DNA of 64,000 nucleotides, from positions 16,517 to 80,516 of the forward strand of contig CAKSFP010000010.1 of the NCBI GenBank assembly GCA_934454585.1. Reading direction: 5' to 3'. Position 1 is the stretch's first letter; every line of letters starts with the position of its first letter. The translations under genes were made by a program, and so were the position numbers. The notes beneath the pieces are model-generated. The model saw only the letters and a list, made by a program, of their open reading frames with translations. It was not told the origin of the DNA and made no database searches. The stretch comes from an uncultured Clostridia bacterium. Lineage in GTDB: Bacteria; Bacillota; Clostridia; UMGS1810. This document shows, one piece after another, positions 51,113 through 59,411 of this stretch.

Positions 51113-52567
51113 ATGAGAAAAAAAATAAAAATTCTGTTATTCGTCTCTCTGCTGAGCCTTACCGCACTTTGTGCACACATATTCAACATTGCGGCGGTAA
51201 AGCAGGCGTCATATGCCCAAAATGCCGCCTCGGAGCGCCGCAGTACGGAAATAATAAAAAAGTACCGCGGTGGCATCTACGATAAAAACATGATACCTCT
51301 CGTCGACAGCAAAGCGGAAAATATCACCCTGGCGGACGGTCTGATCGCGGAATGTGAAAAAAGATATCCGGACGGTACGGCTTCGCATATCACGGGCTAC
51401 ACCCTGTCGGACGGCAGCGGTGCAAGCGGAGTGGAAAAAGCATTTGACTCCGTGCTGACATCTGATGCGGCAAAACGCGCCGTATATATGACCGATGCCG
51501 CCGGAGGAAAACTAAAAAAAACACTCACGGAGCTGACAGACAGCAAACCGAGCCGGAACATCAAGCTGACAATAGACGCAACCGTGCAGAAAATCGCCGA
51601 GAAATACGCCGATGAGTATATCGAGAACGGAGCAATCGTGATACTGGATACAGCATCGTTTGACACGGTCGCCATGGTCAGCCGTCCGAACTTTGACCGC
51701 AACAATGTGGAAAATGTGCTAAGCGGCGATAACTCTCCCTTGCTCAATCGTGCATTAAGCCCGTATAACGCGGGGAGCATTTTCAAGATCATCACGACAG
51801 CGGCCTATCTCGAAAACGGAGGAGATGAGTCTCGGATATATTCGTGCAGAGGTTATGTCACAGCGGACGGAATGAATTTTAAGTGCAACAGCGAAAACGG
51901 CCACGGCGAACTGAACTTAAAAAACGCCTTTGCCAAGTCTTGCAACAGCTATTTTTACAGCACTGCGATGAATATCGGAGCGGATGTGATAATTGACGAG
52001 GCGAAAAAATTTTCTCTCGGTGACACTCTGCTTAGCTGCGACTTGGATGAATCGCCGGGACATCTGCCGCAAATGCGTGAATTTTCACTGCGTGACGCGG
52101 CAAACGCAGGCATAGGTCAGGGTGAGATCCTCATAACGCCGCTGCAAGCCGCAAACATGGCGTGCATAATCGCGTCCGGCGGCACGATGAGAGACATAAA
52201 CATAGCGGACAGCATTGTAAGCCCCGACGGAACAACAATAAAACTTCTGCGCAACAACGGCTGCCGAACCGTCATCAGCCGCCGCACGGCGTATGCGATA
52301 GGAGAGATGATGCGTGAGGCAGTGCTTGAAGGCACGGCGCAGTCCGCACAAAACGGGGTGGTTGCCATTGCCGGGAAAACCGGCACGGCAGAGACGGGAT
52401 GGAACAAAGGCGGAACGCCGATGGTGCACGGGTGGTTTTGCGGATTTTTTCCTTATGACAACCCGAAATATGCCATGGCGGTGTTCGCCGAGGACGGAAG
52501 AAGCGGCAGTGCGGCTTGCATACCGGCTTTTCGGCAGATTGCGCTGGATGTGATGAAGTGCAGATGA
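51113..52567 (+). CDS. Penicillin-binding protein, class B-like transpeptidase (FtsI/SpoVD family)
   Basis: 484 residues with one N-terminal membrane anchor (about 7-29), a reduced dimerisation region, and a transpeptidase domain with SIFK (catalytic Ser222), SCN at 276-278, and KTG at 422-424 within AIAGKTGTAETG. At 484 residues it is shorter than standard FtsI or PBP2 and lacks a PASTA domain. It cross-links peptidoglycan; elongation versus sporulation role cannot be assigned. Copy 3 of the nested palindromes follows its stop. Confidence 0.82.
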   Translation: MRKKIKILLFVSLLSLTALCAHIFNIAAVKQASYAQNAASERRSTEIIKKYRGGIYDKNMIPLVDSKAENITLADGLIAECEKRYPDGTASHITGYTLSDGSGASGVEKAFDSVLTSDAAKRAVYMTDAAGGKLKKTLTELTDSKPSRNIKLTIDATVQKIAEKYADEYIENGAIVILDTASFDTVAMVSRPNFDRNNVENVLSGDNSPLLNRALSPYNAGSIFKIITTAAYLENGGDESRIYSCRGYVTADGMNFKCNSENGHGELNLKNAFAKSCNSYFYSTAMNIGADVIIDEAKKFSLGDTLLSCDLDESPGHLPQMREFSLRDAANAGIGQGEILITPLQAANMACIIASGGTMRDINIADSIVSPDGTTIKLLRNNGCRTVISRRTAYAIGEMMREAVLEGTAQSAQNGVVAIAGKTGTAETGWNKGGTPMVHGWFCGFFPYDNPKYAMAVFAEDGRSGSAACIPAFRQIALDVMKCR

Positions 52568-52576
52568 AGATACCTC

Positions 52577-52878
52577 GGTCACTCGGTGGCGGCGTTTTGC
52601 ACAGGTGAGCCATGCAAATGAGCCTTAATTTACTCAAAGGCGAGGAGATATGTATTTTATTTTGTGTGAACGAGTTCAGCGCAGGGTTCCAAAAAAGGTG
52701 GTAGCATAGCGTGCCTTTTTGGGAAAAAGGAGAAACAGCAAAGCGAGTAAGCTGTAAATCTTCGATTTGCAGCGCGCGATGCGCTGCTTGTTTCGACGCG
52801 TGAGTGAGCCAAAATAAAATACATATCTCCGGGACGGTGCACAGATTACAAAACAATAAACGCCGTCACCGAGTGACC
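52577..52878. repeat. Nested palindrome element, copy 3 (larger)
   Basis: Outermost arms GGTCACTCGGTGGCGGCGTT (from 52577) and their complement ending at 52878 match at 20 of 21 positions. A second layer is a perfect 21-bp inverted repeat, 52644-52664 with 52810-52830 (starts GGAGATATGTATTTTA). The interior has further hairpins (TTCCAAAAAAGG/CCTTTTTGGGAA; GCTGTAAATC/GATTTGCAGC). The sequence CGAGTTCAGCGC following the left arm matches the loop of copies 1 and 2. The gap 52568-52934 contains no gene. Confidence 0.75.
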
Positions 52879-52898
52879 AAGGTTATTTTGAAAACGCC

Positions 52899-52929
52899 AA
52901 ACGGGCGCCCGAATCGGACGCCCGTTTTT
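52899..52929. terminator. Bidirectional terminator between PBP and SPFH genes
   Basis: AAACGGGCG and CGCCCGTTT pair, with T-runs at the plus-strand end; ends the converging PBP and SPFH genes. Confidence 0.75.
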
Positions 52930-52934
52930 CAAAC

Positions 52935-53819
52935 TTATTTATCGTCTTTAATCAATTCCTTGAATGATGCGGCAAGCCCGGCAACAGACTGAATCTCGCT
53001 CGGTATGATAATCTTGGTCGCCTTGCCGTCAGCTACTTTTTCAAGCGCCTCCATGGCTTTAAGCGCAACTACCGCCTCATCCGGGCAAGCCTCTTTGAGT
53101 CTGCGCAGACCCTCGGCATTTGCCGTCTGGATGCTGAGTATCGCCTCTGCCTCACCCTGCGCCACGCGTATATGAGATTCCTTTTCGGCATCGGCACGCA
53201 GAATAGCCGCCTCTTTCTCACCCTCGGCAACAAGTATTGCAGATTTTTTCTCTCCCTCTGCCTTGAGGATGAGTTCTCGTCTCTCGCGCTCCGCTTTCAT
53301 CTGACGCTCCATGGCATCCTGAATCTCACGCGGCGGAATGATGTTTTTCAGTTCCACCCGGTTTACCTTTATACCCCACGGGTCGGTAGCCTCGTCGAGG
53401 ATGGATCGCATTTTTGTGTTCACGGTATCTCTGGATGTGAGCGTCTCGTCCAGCTCAAGATCGCCGATGATATTTCTCAGTGTGGTCGCCGTCAGATTCT
53501 CTATCGCCGACATTGGATAATCCACACCGTATACATAGAGCTTGGGATCGGTAATCTGATAGAAAACGACCGTGTCAATCTGCATAGTTACATTATCCTT
53601 TGTTATAACCGCCTGAGGGTCAAAGTCAACCACCTGTTCTTTGAGACTGACCGTCTTTGCTATGCGGTCGATGAAAGGAATCTTTACATGAATGCCCACG
53701 CTCCAAGTCTCATTGTATGCGCCGAGGCGTTCCACAACTGCCGCGTGTGCCTGGGGAACAATCCTGATGTTGAGCACAACAATAATTGAGAGAATAATTA
53801 TAAGTCCAATCCAAACCAT
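52935..53819 (-). CDS. SPFH/Band 7 membrane protein (stomatin/QmcA type)
   Basis: 294 residues. One N-terminal membrane segment (about 4-20), the SPFH domain (VVERLGAYNETWSVGIHVKIPF, KDNVTMQIDTVVFYQITDP), then a long Ala/Glu/Lys coiled coil (about 180-245). Such proteins form membrane microdomains and often pair with NfeD, as here (22-bp gap). Confidence 0.9.
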   Translation of the reverse strand: MVWIGLIIILSIIVVLNIRIVPQAHAAVVERLGAYNETWSVGIHVKIPFIDRIAKTVSLKEQVVDFDPQAVITKDNVTMQIDTVVFYQITDPKLYVYGVDYPMSAIENLTATTLRNIIGDLELDETLTSRDTVNTKMRSILDEATDPWGIKVNRVELKNIIPPREIQDAMERQMKAERERRELILKAEGEKKSAILVAEGEKEAAILRADAEKESHIRVAQGEAEAILSIQTANAEGLRRLKEACPDEAVVALKAMEALEKVADGKATKIIIPSEIQSVAGLAASFKELIKDDK

Positions 53820-53840
53820 AGTACGCTTCCTCCGTTAATT

Positions 53841-54290
53841 TTATATTATTTCGCTTTTATTTTCGTCAAGCCGTCTCACAACGGCACGAACACCGTCTAT
53901 CCGCTCAACGACGACTTCGCACCCCGCCGGGATGTCGCCACCGTCAAAGGCGGTTGCGGACCACGGTCTGCCGCAAACCTTTATCTCGCCGCCGAAGCTG
54001 TCGCGCTTTATGTCTGTCGTAACAACAGCGGTTTTGCCGATAATCATGTCGGCATTGGTGCTCTGTCTGCGAACATTGAGTTTCTTTGCCACAAGCGGCT
54101 TTGTGAGTGCCAGTGACACCACGGACACAAGTACAAAAATCCACAGCTGAGCTGTGACATCGGCACCGAAATACGAAACAGCAAACGCTACAAGCGCACC
54201 TATGGCAAACCATATCGTCACAAGGTTGAAAGTGAGCGCCTCAACTGCGGCAAAAACAACCGCCGCAACAATCCAGATTATATTATTCAT
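53841..54290 (-). CDS. NfeD-like membrane protein
   Basis: 149 residues from the ATG at 54290, 8 bases after GAGG. N-terminal hydrophobic helices (IIWIVAAVVFAAVEALTF onward) and a C-terminal OB fold (GEIKVCGRPWSATAFDGGDI, VVERIDGVRAVVRR), the short NfeD1b type that partners SPFH proteins. Confidence 0.88.
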   Translation of the reverse strand: MNNIIWIVAAVVFAAVEALTFNLVTIWFAIGALVAFAVSYFGADVTAQLWIFVLVSVVSLALTKPLVAKKLNVRRQSTNADMIIGKTAVVTTDIKRDSFGGEIKVCGRPWSATAFDGGDIPAGCEVVVERIDGVRAVVRRLDENKSEII

Positions 54291-54378
54291 CGCGAACACC
54301 TCATTTTATACCAAAACCCGTTTTTAATTTCTTTCAATTTCTCAATTTCACGCTTCCTCTTTTTTCTGTTTTACAAAT

Positions 54379-54404
54379 GCGGACGGGTTTTCACATCCGT
54401 CCGC
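54379..54404 (-). terminator. Hairpin downstream of the coiled-coil gene
   Basis: GCGGACGG and CCGTCCGC form a perfect 8-bp stem; the following T content on the minus strand is modest, so termination may be partial. Confidence 0.5.
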
Positions 54405-54417
54405 AGCCAAAGATTGT

Positions 54418-54858
54418 TTATTTTTTAAGTTCGTTTCTGCTGGCAACAATGCGTGAATTAATCTCGTTTACATCGCGCTCAACTCTTGCGAGCATATCGT
54501 CGGCATACTTAAGCGAAGCAAGGCGAATTTCCTTTGCCTCTTTCTGAGCCTTTTCGATAATCACGCTTGCGTTCTCTGTAGCTTTTCTGGTTATCTCATG
54601 CTCGTCTATGAGTGACACAACCTTGTGCTCCGCCTCTTTGATCTTTGCGTCGGCAAGCCTTTGTGCATCGGAGAGGATTTTTTCTCTGTCCTCATTGATA
54701 GCTTTTGCCTCACGGATTTCTTCGGGGATAGAAAGACTGATGTCATTTATGATGTCAAGAAGTTTTTCCTTATCAAGAAAAGTCTTTTTGATAATCGGTA
54801 TCTCAATGCCTTTTTCTATCAATTCTTCCAACTCTGCGAGCAATTCCACTATATCCAT
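54418..54858 (-). CDS. Coiled-coil protein of unknown function (ATP synthase b-like/DivIVA-adjacent type)
   Basis: 146 residues from the ATG at 54858, 9 bases after GGAGG. Almost wholly helical with long charged heptads (EDREKILSDAQRLADAKIKE, IIEKAQKEAKEIRLASL). It has no membrane segment. Similar small coiled-coil genes sit downstream of coaD in other Clostridia and are often labelled ATPase; no nucleotide-binding motif is present, so that label is not supported. A role with the cell envelope or division is conceivable. Confidence 0.65.
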   Translation of the reverse strand: MDIVELLAELEELIEKGIEIPIIKKTFLDKEKLLDIINDISLSIPEEIREAKAINEDREKILSDAQRLADAKIKEAEHKVVSLIDEHEITRKATENASVIIEKAQKEAKEIRLASLKYADDMLARVERDVNEINSRIVASRNELKK

Positions 54859-54880
54859 TATTTTCATCCTCCTTGTGGTA

Positions 54881-55366
54881 TTAATCAATCTTTAGTTTGT
54901 CTGCAATTTCGCGGACAAGACAATCCGGAACAAGATCCTCAAGATTGCCTCCGTGGCGTGCCACCTCTTTGACGATGCTCGAGCTGAGATAAGAATACTT
55001 TGCGCTGGTCATCATAAACAGCGTTTCGATGTTTTTTTCAAGCTTGTGATTGGTGAGAGCCATCTGAAATTCGTACTCAAAATCCGACACTGCGCGCAGT
55101 CCGCGCACAACTATGGTGGCGTTTTTCTTATTTAGATAGTTCACCAGAAGTCCGGAAAAGCTGTCAACCTCGACATTGTCATATTCTGCGGTGACACGGC
55201 GTATCATATCGAGCCGCTCCTCAAGAGAGAAGGCAGATGTCTTTGCACTGTTGGTAAGTATAGATACATAGAGCTTATCAAAAATCCTGCTCGCCCTTTT
55301 GATTATGTCGAGATGACCGTTTGTAATCGGGTCAAAGCTGCCCGGATATACGGCTGTTTTGCTCAT
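54881..55366 (-). CDS. coaD: Phosphopantetheine adenylyltransferase
   Basis: 161 residues. PGSFDPITNGHLDIIKRA carries the (T/H)xGH nucleotidyltransferase motif, here TNGH, and YSYLSSSIVKEVARHGG the ISST-like motif. Makes dephospho-CoA, the fourth step of CoA synthesis. Overlaps rsmD by 4 bp, the usual clostridial pair. Confidence 0.96.
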   Translation of the reverse strand: MSKTAVYPGSFDPITNGHLDIIKRASRIFDKLYVSILTNSAKTSAFSLEERLDMIRRVTAEYDNVEVDSFSGLLVNYLNKKNATIVVRGLRAVSDFEYEFQMALTNHKLEKNIETLFMMTSAKYSYLSSSIVKEVARHGGNLEDLVPDCLVREIADKLKID

Positions 55367-55908
55367 GTTTCCTCCAAAATATTCACACTCACCCTGCCGT
55401 AGCTGCGCCGGCGTACAACCTCAAACCCTGCCGGAATGTCCGGCGGAATGCTTTTGTCATACTCTGCCACAACAACCGCTCCGTCCGACAAAAGATGTCT
55501 ATCGTGCAGCAAAGAAAGTGATTTTTTTAAGTAATCCGACCTGTACGGCGGATCGAGGAACACCAGGTCAAACTTTTTGTCGTTCATCTTAAGAAAACTG
55601 TCAAAAGCACACATACGCACATCGGCCCTTGCCTCAAATCGTGCCTTTGCCAGATTTCTGCCGACAACCGCAGCAGCATCTCGGGCATTGTCCACAAAGA
55701 CGCACTCCGCCGCACCGCGGCTGAGCGCCTCTATTCCCATGGCACCGCTGCCGGCAAACAGATCGAGAACCGACGCATCTGCCGTCTTGTCAAAAAGCAT
55801 ACTGAATATTGCCTCTTTAACCCTGTCAAGGGTAGGTCTTGTCGAGAGTCCGTCAAGGCTTTCAAGCTTGAGTCCTCTTGCAGAGCCCGATATAACTCTC
55901 AAAAACAT
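55363..55908 (-). CDS. rsmD: 16S rRNA (guanine-N2)-methyltransferase RsmD
   Basis: 181 residues. SAM motif VLDLFAGSGAMGIEALSRG and the catalytic FLDPPY are present. Methylates G966 of 16S rRNA (E. coli numbering). First gene of an rsmD-coaD-coiled-coil operon behind a consensus promoter. Confidence 0.95.
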   Translation of the reverse strand: MFLRVISGSARGLKLESLDGLSTRPTLDRVKEAIFSMLFDKTADASVLDLFAGSGAMGIEALSRGAAECVFVDNARDAAAVVGRNLAKARFEARADVRMCAFDSFLKMNDKKFDLVFLDPPYRSDYLKKSLSLLHDRHLLSDGAVVVAEYDKSIPPDIPAGFEVVRRRSYGRVSVNILEET

Positions 55909-55934
55909 ACCCCTCCCATAATAACAGTATATAT

Positions 55935-55963
55935 ATTATATCGTCCGCCGCCGAATATGTCAA
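55935..55963 (-). promoter_or_regulatory. Consensus promoter of rsmD-coaD
   Basis: Minus-strand TTGACA, 17 bp, TATAAT, exact at all 12 consensus positions, about 25 bp upstream of rsmD. Confidence 0.85.
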
Positions 55964-55975
55964 TAGAAAATTAAA

Positions 55976-55997
55976 TTTTTGACCGATTTTTGACCGA
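55976..55997. repeat. Tandem 11-bp repeat between divergent promoters
   Basis: TTTTTGACCGA occurs twice in tandem, one helical turn apart, between the rsmD and dprA promoters. Possible binding site of a regulator; unverified. Confidence 0.5.
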
Positions 55998-56032
55998 TTT
56001 CAAAAAAAAATTAAAAAATTTTCAAAAAAAGC

Positions 56033-56061
56033 TTTACATATAGTGGATTTCGTGATAATTT
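56033..56061 (+). promoter_or_regulatory. Predicted promoter of dprA-topA-trmFO
   Basis: TTTACA, 17 bp, TAATTT; start of transcription about 35 bp before dprA. Confidence 0.5.
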
Positions 56062-56103
56062 ATTTATATGTGAGAAAAAACGAAAGAACGGTGAAACTTG
56101 CAA

Positions 56104-57294
56104 ATGGACAAAATCAATCTCTGGCTATGGCTTTCCGAAAATGGGTTGATGACCAAAAAGATAAAGCACCATCTGATAGAACATTTCGGCGACATTGAGA
56201 GTATTTACTCCGCAAAGCGACCGGACTACGAGGCACTCGACTGGTTGCAGCCGGAACAGATAACTTCGCTTTGCGACAAAGATGTCCGTGATATGCACTC
56301 GCTCTATAAGCAAAACGGCGTTACCATAGTGACATTAGATTCGGACGAATATCCGGATTTGCTGCGTCAGGCATATATGCCGCCTCTTGTTTTGTACTGT
56401 CGCGGAAAGTTCATCAATCTGAACGAGCGACTGTGCATATCGATGGTCGGCACAAGAAAAATGACAGTCTACGGCAAAAACTGTGCGTACAACATATCAA
56501 AAGAGCTTGCCGAATCCGGCGTGATTATAGTGAGCGGAATGGCAGACGGCATAGACTCCGTGGCACACCGCGGTGCGCTTGACGCAGGCATGCCGACGGT
56601 TGCAATCATAGGCTGCGGCGTAAACATTGTGTATCCGAAAAAGAATGCATCTCTTATGAAGAAAATCATGGAAACCGGTATGGTGGTAAGTGAATATCCG
56701 CTCAACTCTCCGCCGGAGAAATTTCATTTTCCCGAGCGCAACATAATAATCGCCGCACTGTCAGCAGCAACGGTTGTGGTGGAGGCGGATATAAAGAGCG
56801 GTTCGCTCATAACGGCAAACCGCGCAAACGAACTGGGCAAGGATCTTTATGCAGTGCCCGGAAGCATATATTCGCTTTACTCCAAGGGCACAAACGCTAT
56901 GATAAAAGACGGCGCCTACTGTGCTACCTGTGCCGAAGATATACTGTTCGGCTGTCGCGCAAGATATGCCGATTTGCTGGTTGCGGGTATGAATGACAGA
57001 ATCGAGAATAATAATATAGAAAGCACACGCGATTTTAAGACGCTCGAGCAGGAATATGTTCAAAAAACAAACGCCGGTGAAAGCGACGAAACGCTGTACG
57101 GCATCGACAGCACCCCGGTTGAAGGTGACGAGGCAAAAATATTAAAACTGATAACAGATAAACCGATCTCGGCGGATTTTATACACGAGAAGACCGGTAT
57201 GGATATCGGAGCACTTAATTCCCGTCTATTGCTTATGGAGCTTTCGGGCAAAATAACCAAGCACCCGGGAAACACATATACAATATCTAACTGA
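56104..57294 (+). CDS. dprA: DNA-processing protein DprA
   Basis: 396 residues from the ATG at 56104 (a TTG six bases upstream is possible). N-terminal SAM-like domain, then the Rossmann-like core with SMVGTRKMTVYGKNCA, IIVSGMADGIDSVAHRGAL and ERNIIIAALSAATVVVEA, and a C-terminal winged helix (ISADFIHEKTGMDIGALNSR). Loads RecA on incoming single-stranded DNA in transformation. Full length. Confidence 0.93.
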   Translation: MDKINLWLWLSENGLMTKKIKHHLIEHFGDIESIYSAKRPDYEALDWLQPEQITSLCDKDVRDMHSLYKQNGVTIVTLDSDEYPDLLRQAYMPPLVLYCRGKFINLNERLCISMVGTRKMTVYGKNCAYNISKELAESGVIIVSGMADGIDSVAHRGALDAGMPTVAIIGCGVNIVYPKKNASLMKKIMETGMVVSEYPLNSPPEKFHFPERNIIIAALSAATVVVEADIKSGSLITANRANELGKDLYAVPGSIYSLYSKGTNAMIKDGAYCATCAEDILFGCRARYADLLVAGMNDRIENNNIESTRDFKTLEQEYVQKTNAGESDETLYGIDSTPVEGDEAKILKLITDKPISADFIHEKTGMDIGALNSRLLLMELSGKITKHPGNTYTISN

Positions 57295-57311
57295 TAACGA
57301 AGGAGTATAAT

Positions 57312-59411
57312 ATGAGCAAAAAACTTGTCATAGTGGAGTCGCCGTCCAAGGCGACAACAATAAAAAAATATCTCGGCAGAGGATACAGTGTACTGGCAAG
57401 CATGGGTCACATAATCGACCTGCCAAAGAGCTATCTGGCTATCGACACCGAAAATAACTACGAGCCGAAATATATAACCATCCGCGGCAAAGGCGAACTT
57501 GTGAAATCGCTGAAAAAAGAGGCAAAGGCAGCAGACAAAATATATCTCGCAACCGACCCCGACCGTGAAGGAGAGGCAATATCGTGGCACCTGGCAAATC
57601 TGCTTGAAATAGACAAAGCCTCGCAGTGCCGCGTGACATTTAATGAAATTACAAAAAAAGCGGTGACGGAAGGAATCAAACAGCCGCGCTCCATAAACGA
57701 AGATCTTGTGAACGCGCAACAGGCGCGCCGTGTCCTCGACAGAATAGTTGGTTACAAAATCAGTCCGATACTGTGGAAAAAGGTAAAAAAAGGTCTGAGT
57801 GCCGGCAGAGTGCAGTCCGTCGCAACAAAACTCATTTGCGACAGGGAAAACGAGATAAACGCCTTCGTGCCCCAGGAATATTGGTCTCTCGACGCATCGC
57901 TCATCAAAGACAAAAAGAAATTCACCGCAAAATTCTACGGTGAAAACGGAAAAAAAATTGAGCTGAAAGACAAAGAAAATACGCTGGCTATAAAGGAGCA
58001 AATCGAAAATTCGCCGTTTGTCGCAGCATCGGTAAAAAAATCCACGAAGAAAAAATCGCCCGAGCCGCCGTTTATCACAAGCACTCTGCAGCAAGAGGCA
58101 AGCAGAAAGCTCAACTTCACAACGGCGCGCACCATGCAGGCCGCCCAGCAACTGTATGAGGGCATAAACATAAAAGGACGAGGACAGATAGGTCTTATAA
58201 CCTATATGAGAACGGACTCTCTGAGAATTGCGGACGACGCGCGTGCACAGGCAAAAAGCTATATTCTTGCGGAATACGGTGACAAGTACTACCCCAAAAC
58301 ACCCAGGATATACAAAGCAAAGAAAAATGCCCAGGATGCTCACGAGGCTATACGCCCGTCATATACAGACATTGCACCGGACAGCATCAAGGATTCGCTC
58401 ACAAGCGACCAATACAAACTCTACAAGCTGATATGGTCGCGCTTTATATCAAGTCAGATGACGGACGCCCTGTACGACACGGTGAGCGCAACCATCGATG
58501 CTGCCGGCGGAAAATATCAATTCCGCGCAACAGGCGCAACGATGAAATTCGATGGATACACGCTTGTGTACACCGAGGGCAAGGACGAGGAAGAAAAGAA
58601 AGAAACAAAACTGCCGCCGCTTGAGGACGGAGATGTGCTCACTCTTGACAAACTGTTGCCCGAACAGCACTTTACTCAGCCGCCGGCACGATATACCGAA
58701 GCGGCGCTCATCAAGATGCTGGAGGAAAAGGGAATCGGAAGGCCGAGCACCTACTCCCCCACAATATCCACGATAATCGCGCGCGGCTATGTCACCAGAA
58801 CCAAAAAAACGCTCTTTCCGACCGAGCTCGGCATGATTGTGAACGACATAATGAGCAAGTATTTCAAGGACATTGTGGATGTTACCTTCACCGCTAGCAT
58901 GGAAAACGACCTCGACATGGTAGAGGACGGCAAAGAGGACTGGCACAAGGTTGTGGACGATTTTTACAAACCGTTTGAAAAAGTGCTCAAAACCGCCGAG
59001 GACGAGATAGGCGATGTGGAGATAAAAGACGAAGTGTCCGATGTCAAGTGTGAAAAATGCGGTGCAATGATGGTGTACAAACAGGGCAAATACGGCAAAT
59101 TTCTCGCCTGCCCGTCGTTCCCGAACTGTCGCAACACCAAACCGATAGTAAAGCAGATAGGCGTAAACTGCCCGAAATGCGGCGGTCAGATAATAGAAAA
59201 AAAATCTAAACGCGGCAAAATATTCTACGGCTGCGAAAAATACCCCGAATGTGACTTCACATCATGGGATAAACCGACAAACAAAATCTGCCCGGGGTGC
59301 GGAGGCATGATGTATCAAAAGGGCACCAGGGACGGCAAAATCTACTGCCCGGTATGCAGTGAGAAAAACCGCGCATCAAAAGGCGAAAAACACGAAAAAG
59401 GAGAAAAGTGA
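57312..59411 (+). CDS. topA: DNA topoisomerase I
   Basis: 699 residues. Toprim domain (KLVIVESPSKATTIKKYLG, TDPDREGEAISWHL), catalytic Tyr298 in ITYMRTDSLRI, and three C-terminal zinc ribbons (CEKCGAMM, CPKCGGQI, CPGCGGMM). Relaxes negative supercoils. Follows dprA after 17 bp and overlaps the trmFO start by one base. Confidence 0.97.
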   Translation: MSKKLVIVESPSKATTIKKYLGRGYSVLASMGHIIDLPKSYLAIDTENNYEPKYITIRGKGELVKSLKKEAKAADKIYLATDPDREGEAISWHLANLLEIDKASQCRVTFNEITKKAVTEGIKQPRSINEDLVNAQQARRVLDRIVGYKISPILWKKVKKGLSAGRVQSVATKLICDRENEINAFVPQEYWSLDASLIKDKKKFTAKFYGENGKKIELKDKENTLAIKEQIENSPFVAASVKKSTKKKSPEPPFITSTLQQEASRKLNFTTARTMQAAQQLYEGINIKGRGQIGLITYMRTDSLRIADDARAQAKSYILAEYGDKYYPKTPRIYKAKKNAQDAHEAIRPSYTDIAPDSIKDSLTSDQYKLYKLIWSRFISSQMTDALYDTVSATIDAAGGKYQFRATGATMKFDGYTLVYTEGKDEEEKKETKLPPLEDGDVLTLDKLLPEQHFTQPPARYTEAALIKMLEEKGIGRPSTYSPTISTIIARGYVTRTKKTLFPTELGMIVNDIMSKYFKDIVDVTFTASMENDLDMVEDGKEDWHKVVDDFYKPFEKVLKTAEDEIGDVEIKDEVSDVKCEKCGAMMVYKQGKYGKFLACPSFPNCRNTKPIVKQIGVNCPKCGGQIIEKKSKRGKIFYGCEKYPECDFTSWDKPTNKICPGCGGMMYQKGTRDGKIYCPVCSEKNRASKGEKHEKGEK

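Noticed and set aside
54418..54858. ATPase function for the coiled-coil gene
   Set aside because: No Walker A or B motif is present.
57060..58343. Long open frame of 427 codons antisense to topA and dprA
   Set aside because: Its predicted protein has the low-complexity, Phe/Cys/Arg-rich look of a shadow frame, it has no ribosome site, and topA and dprA are certain on the other strand.
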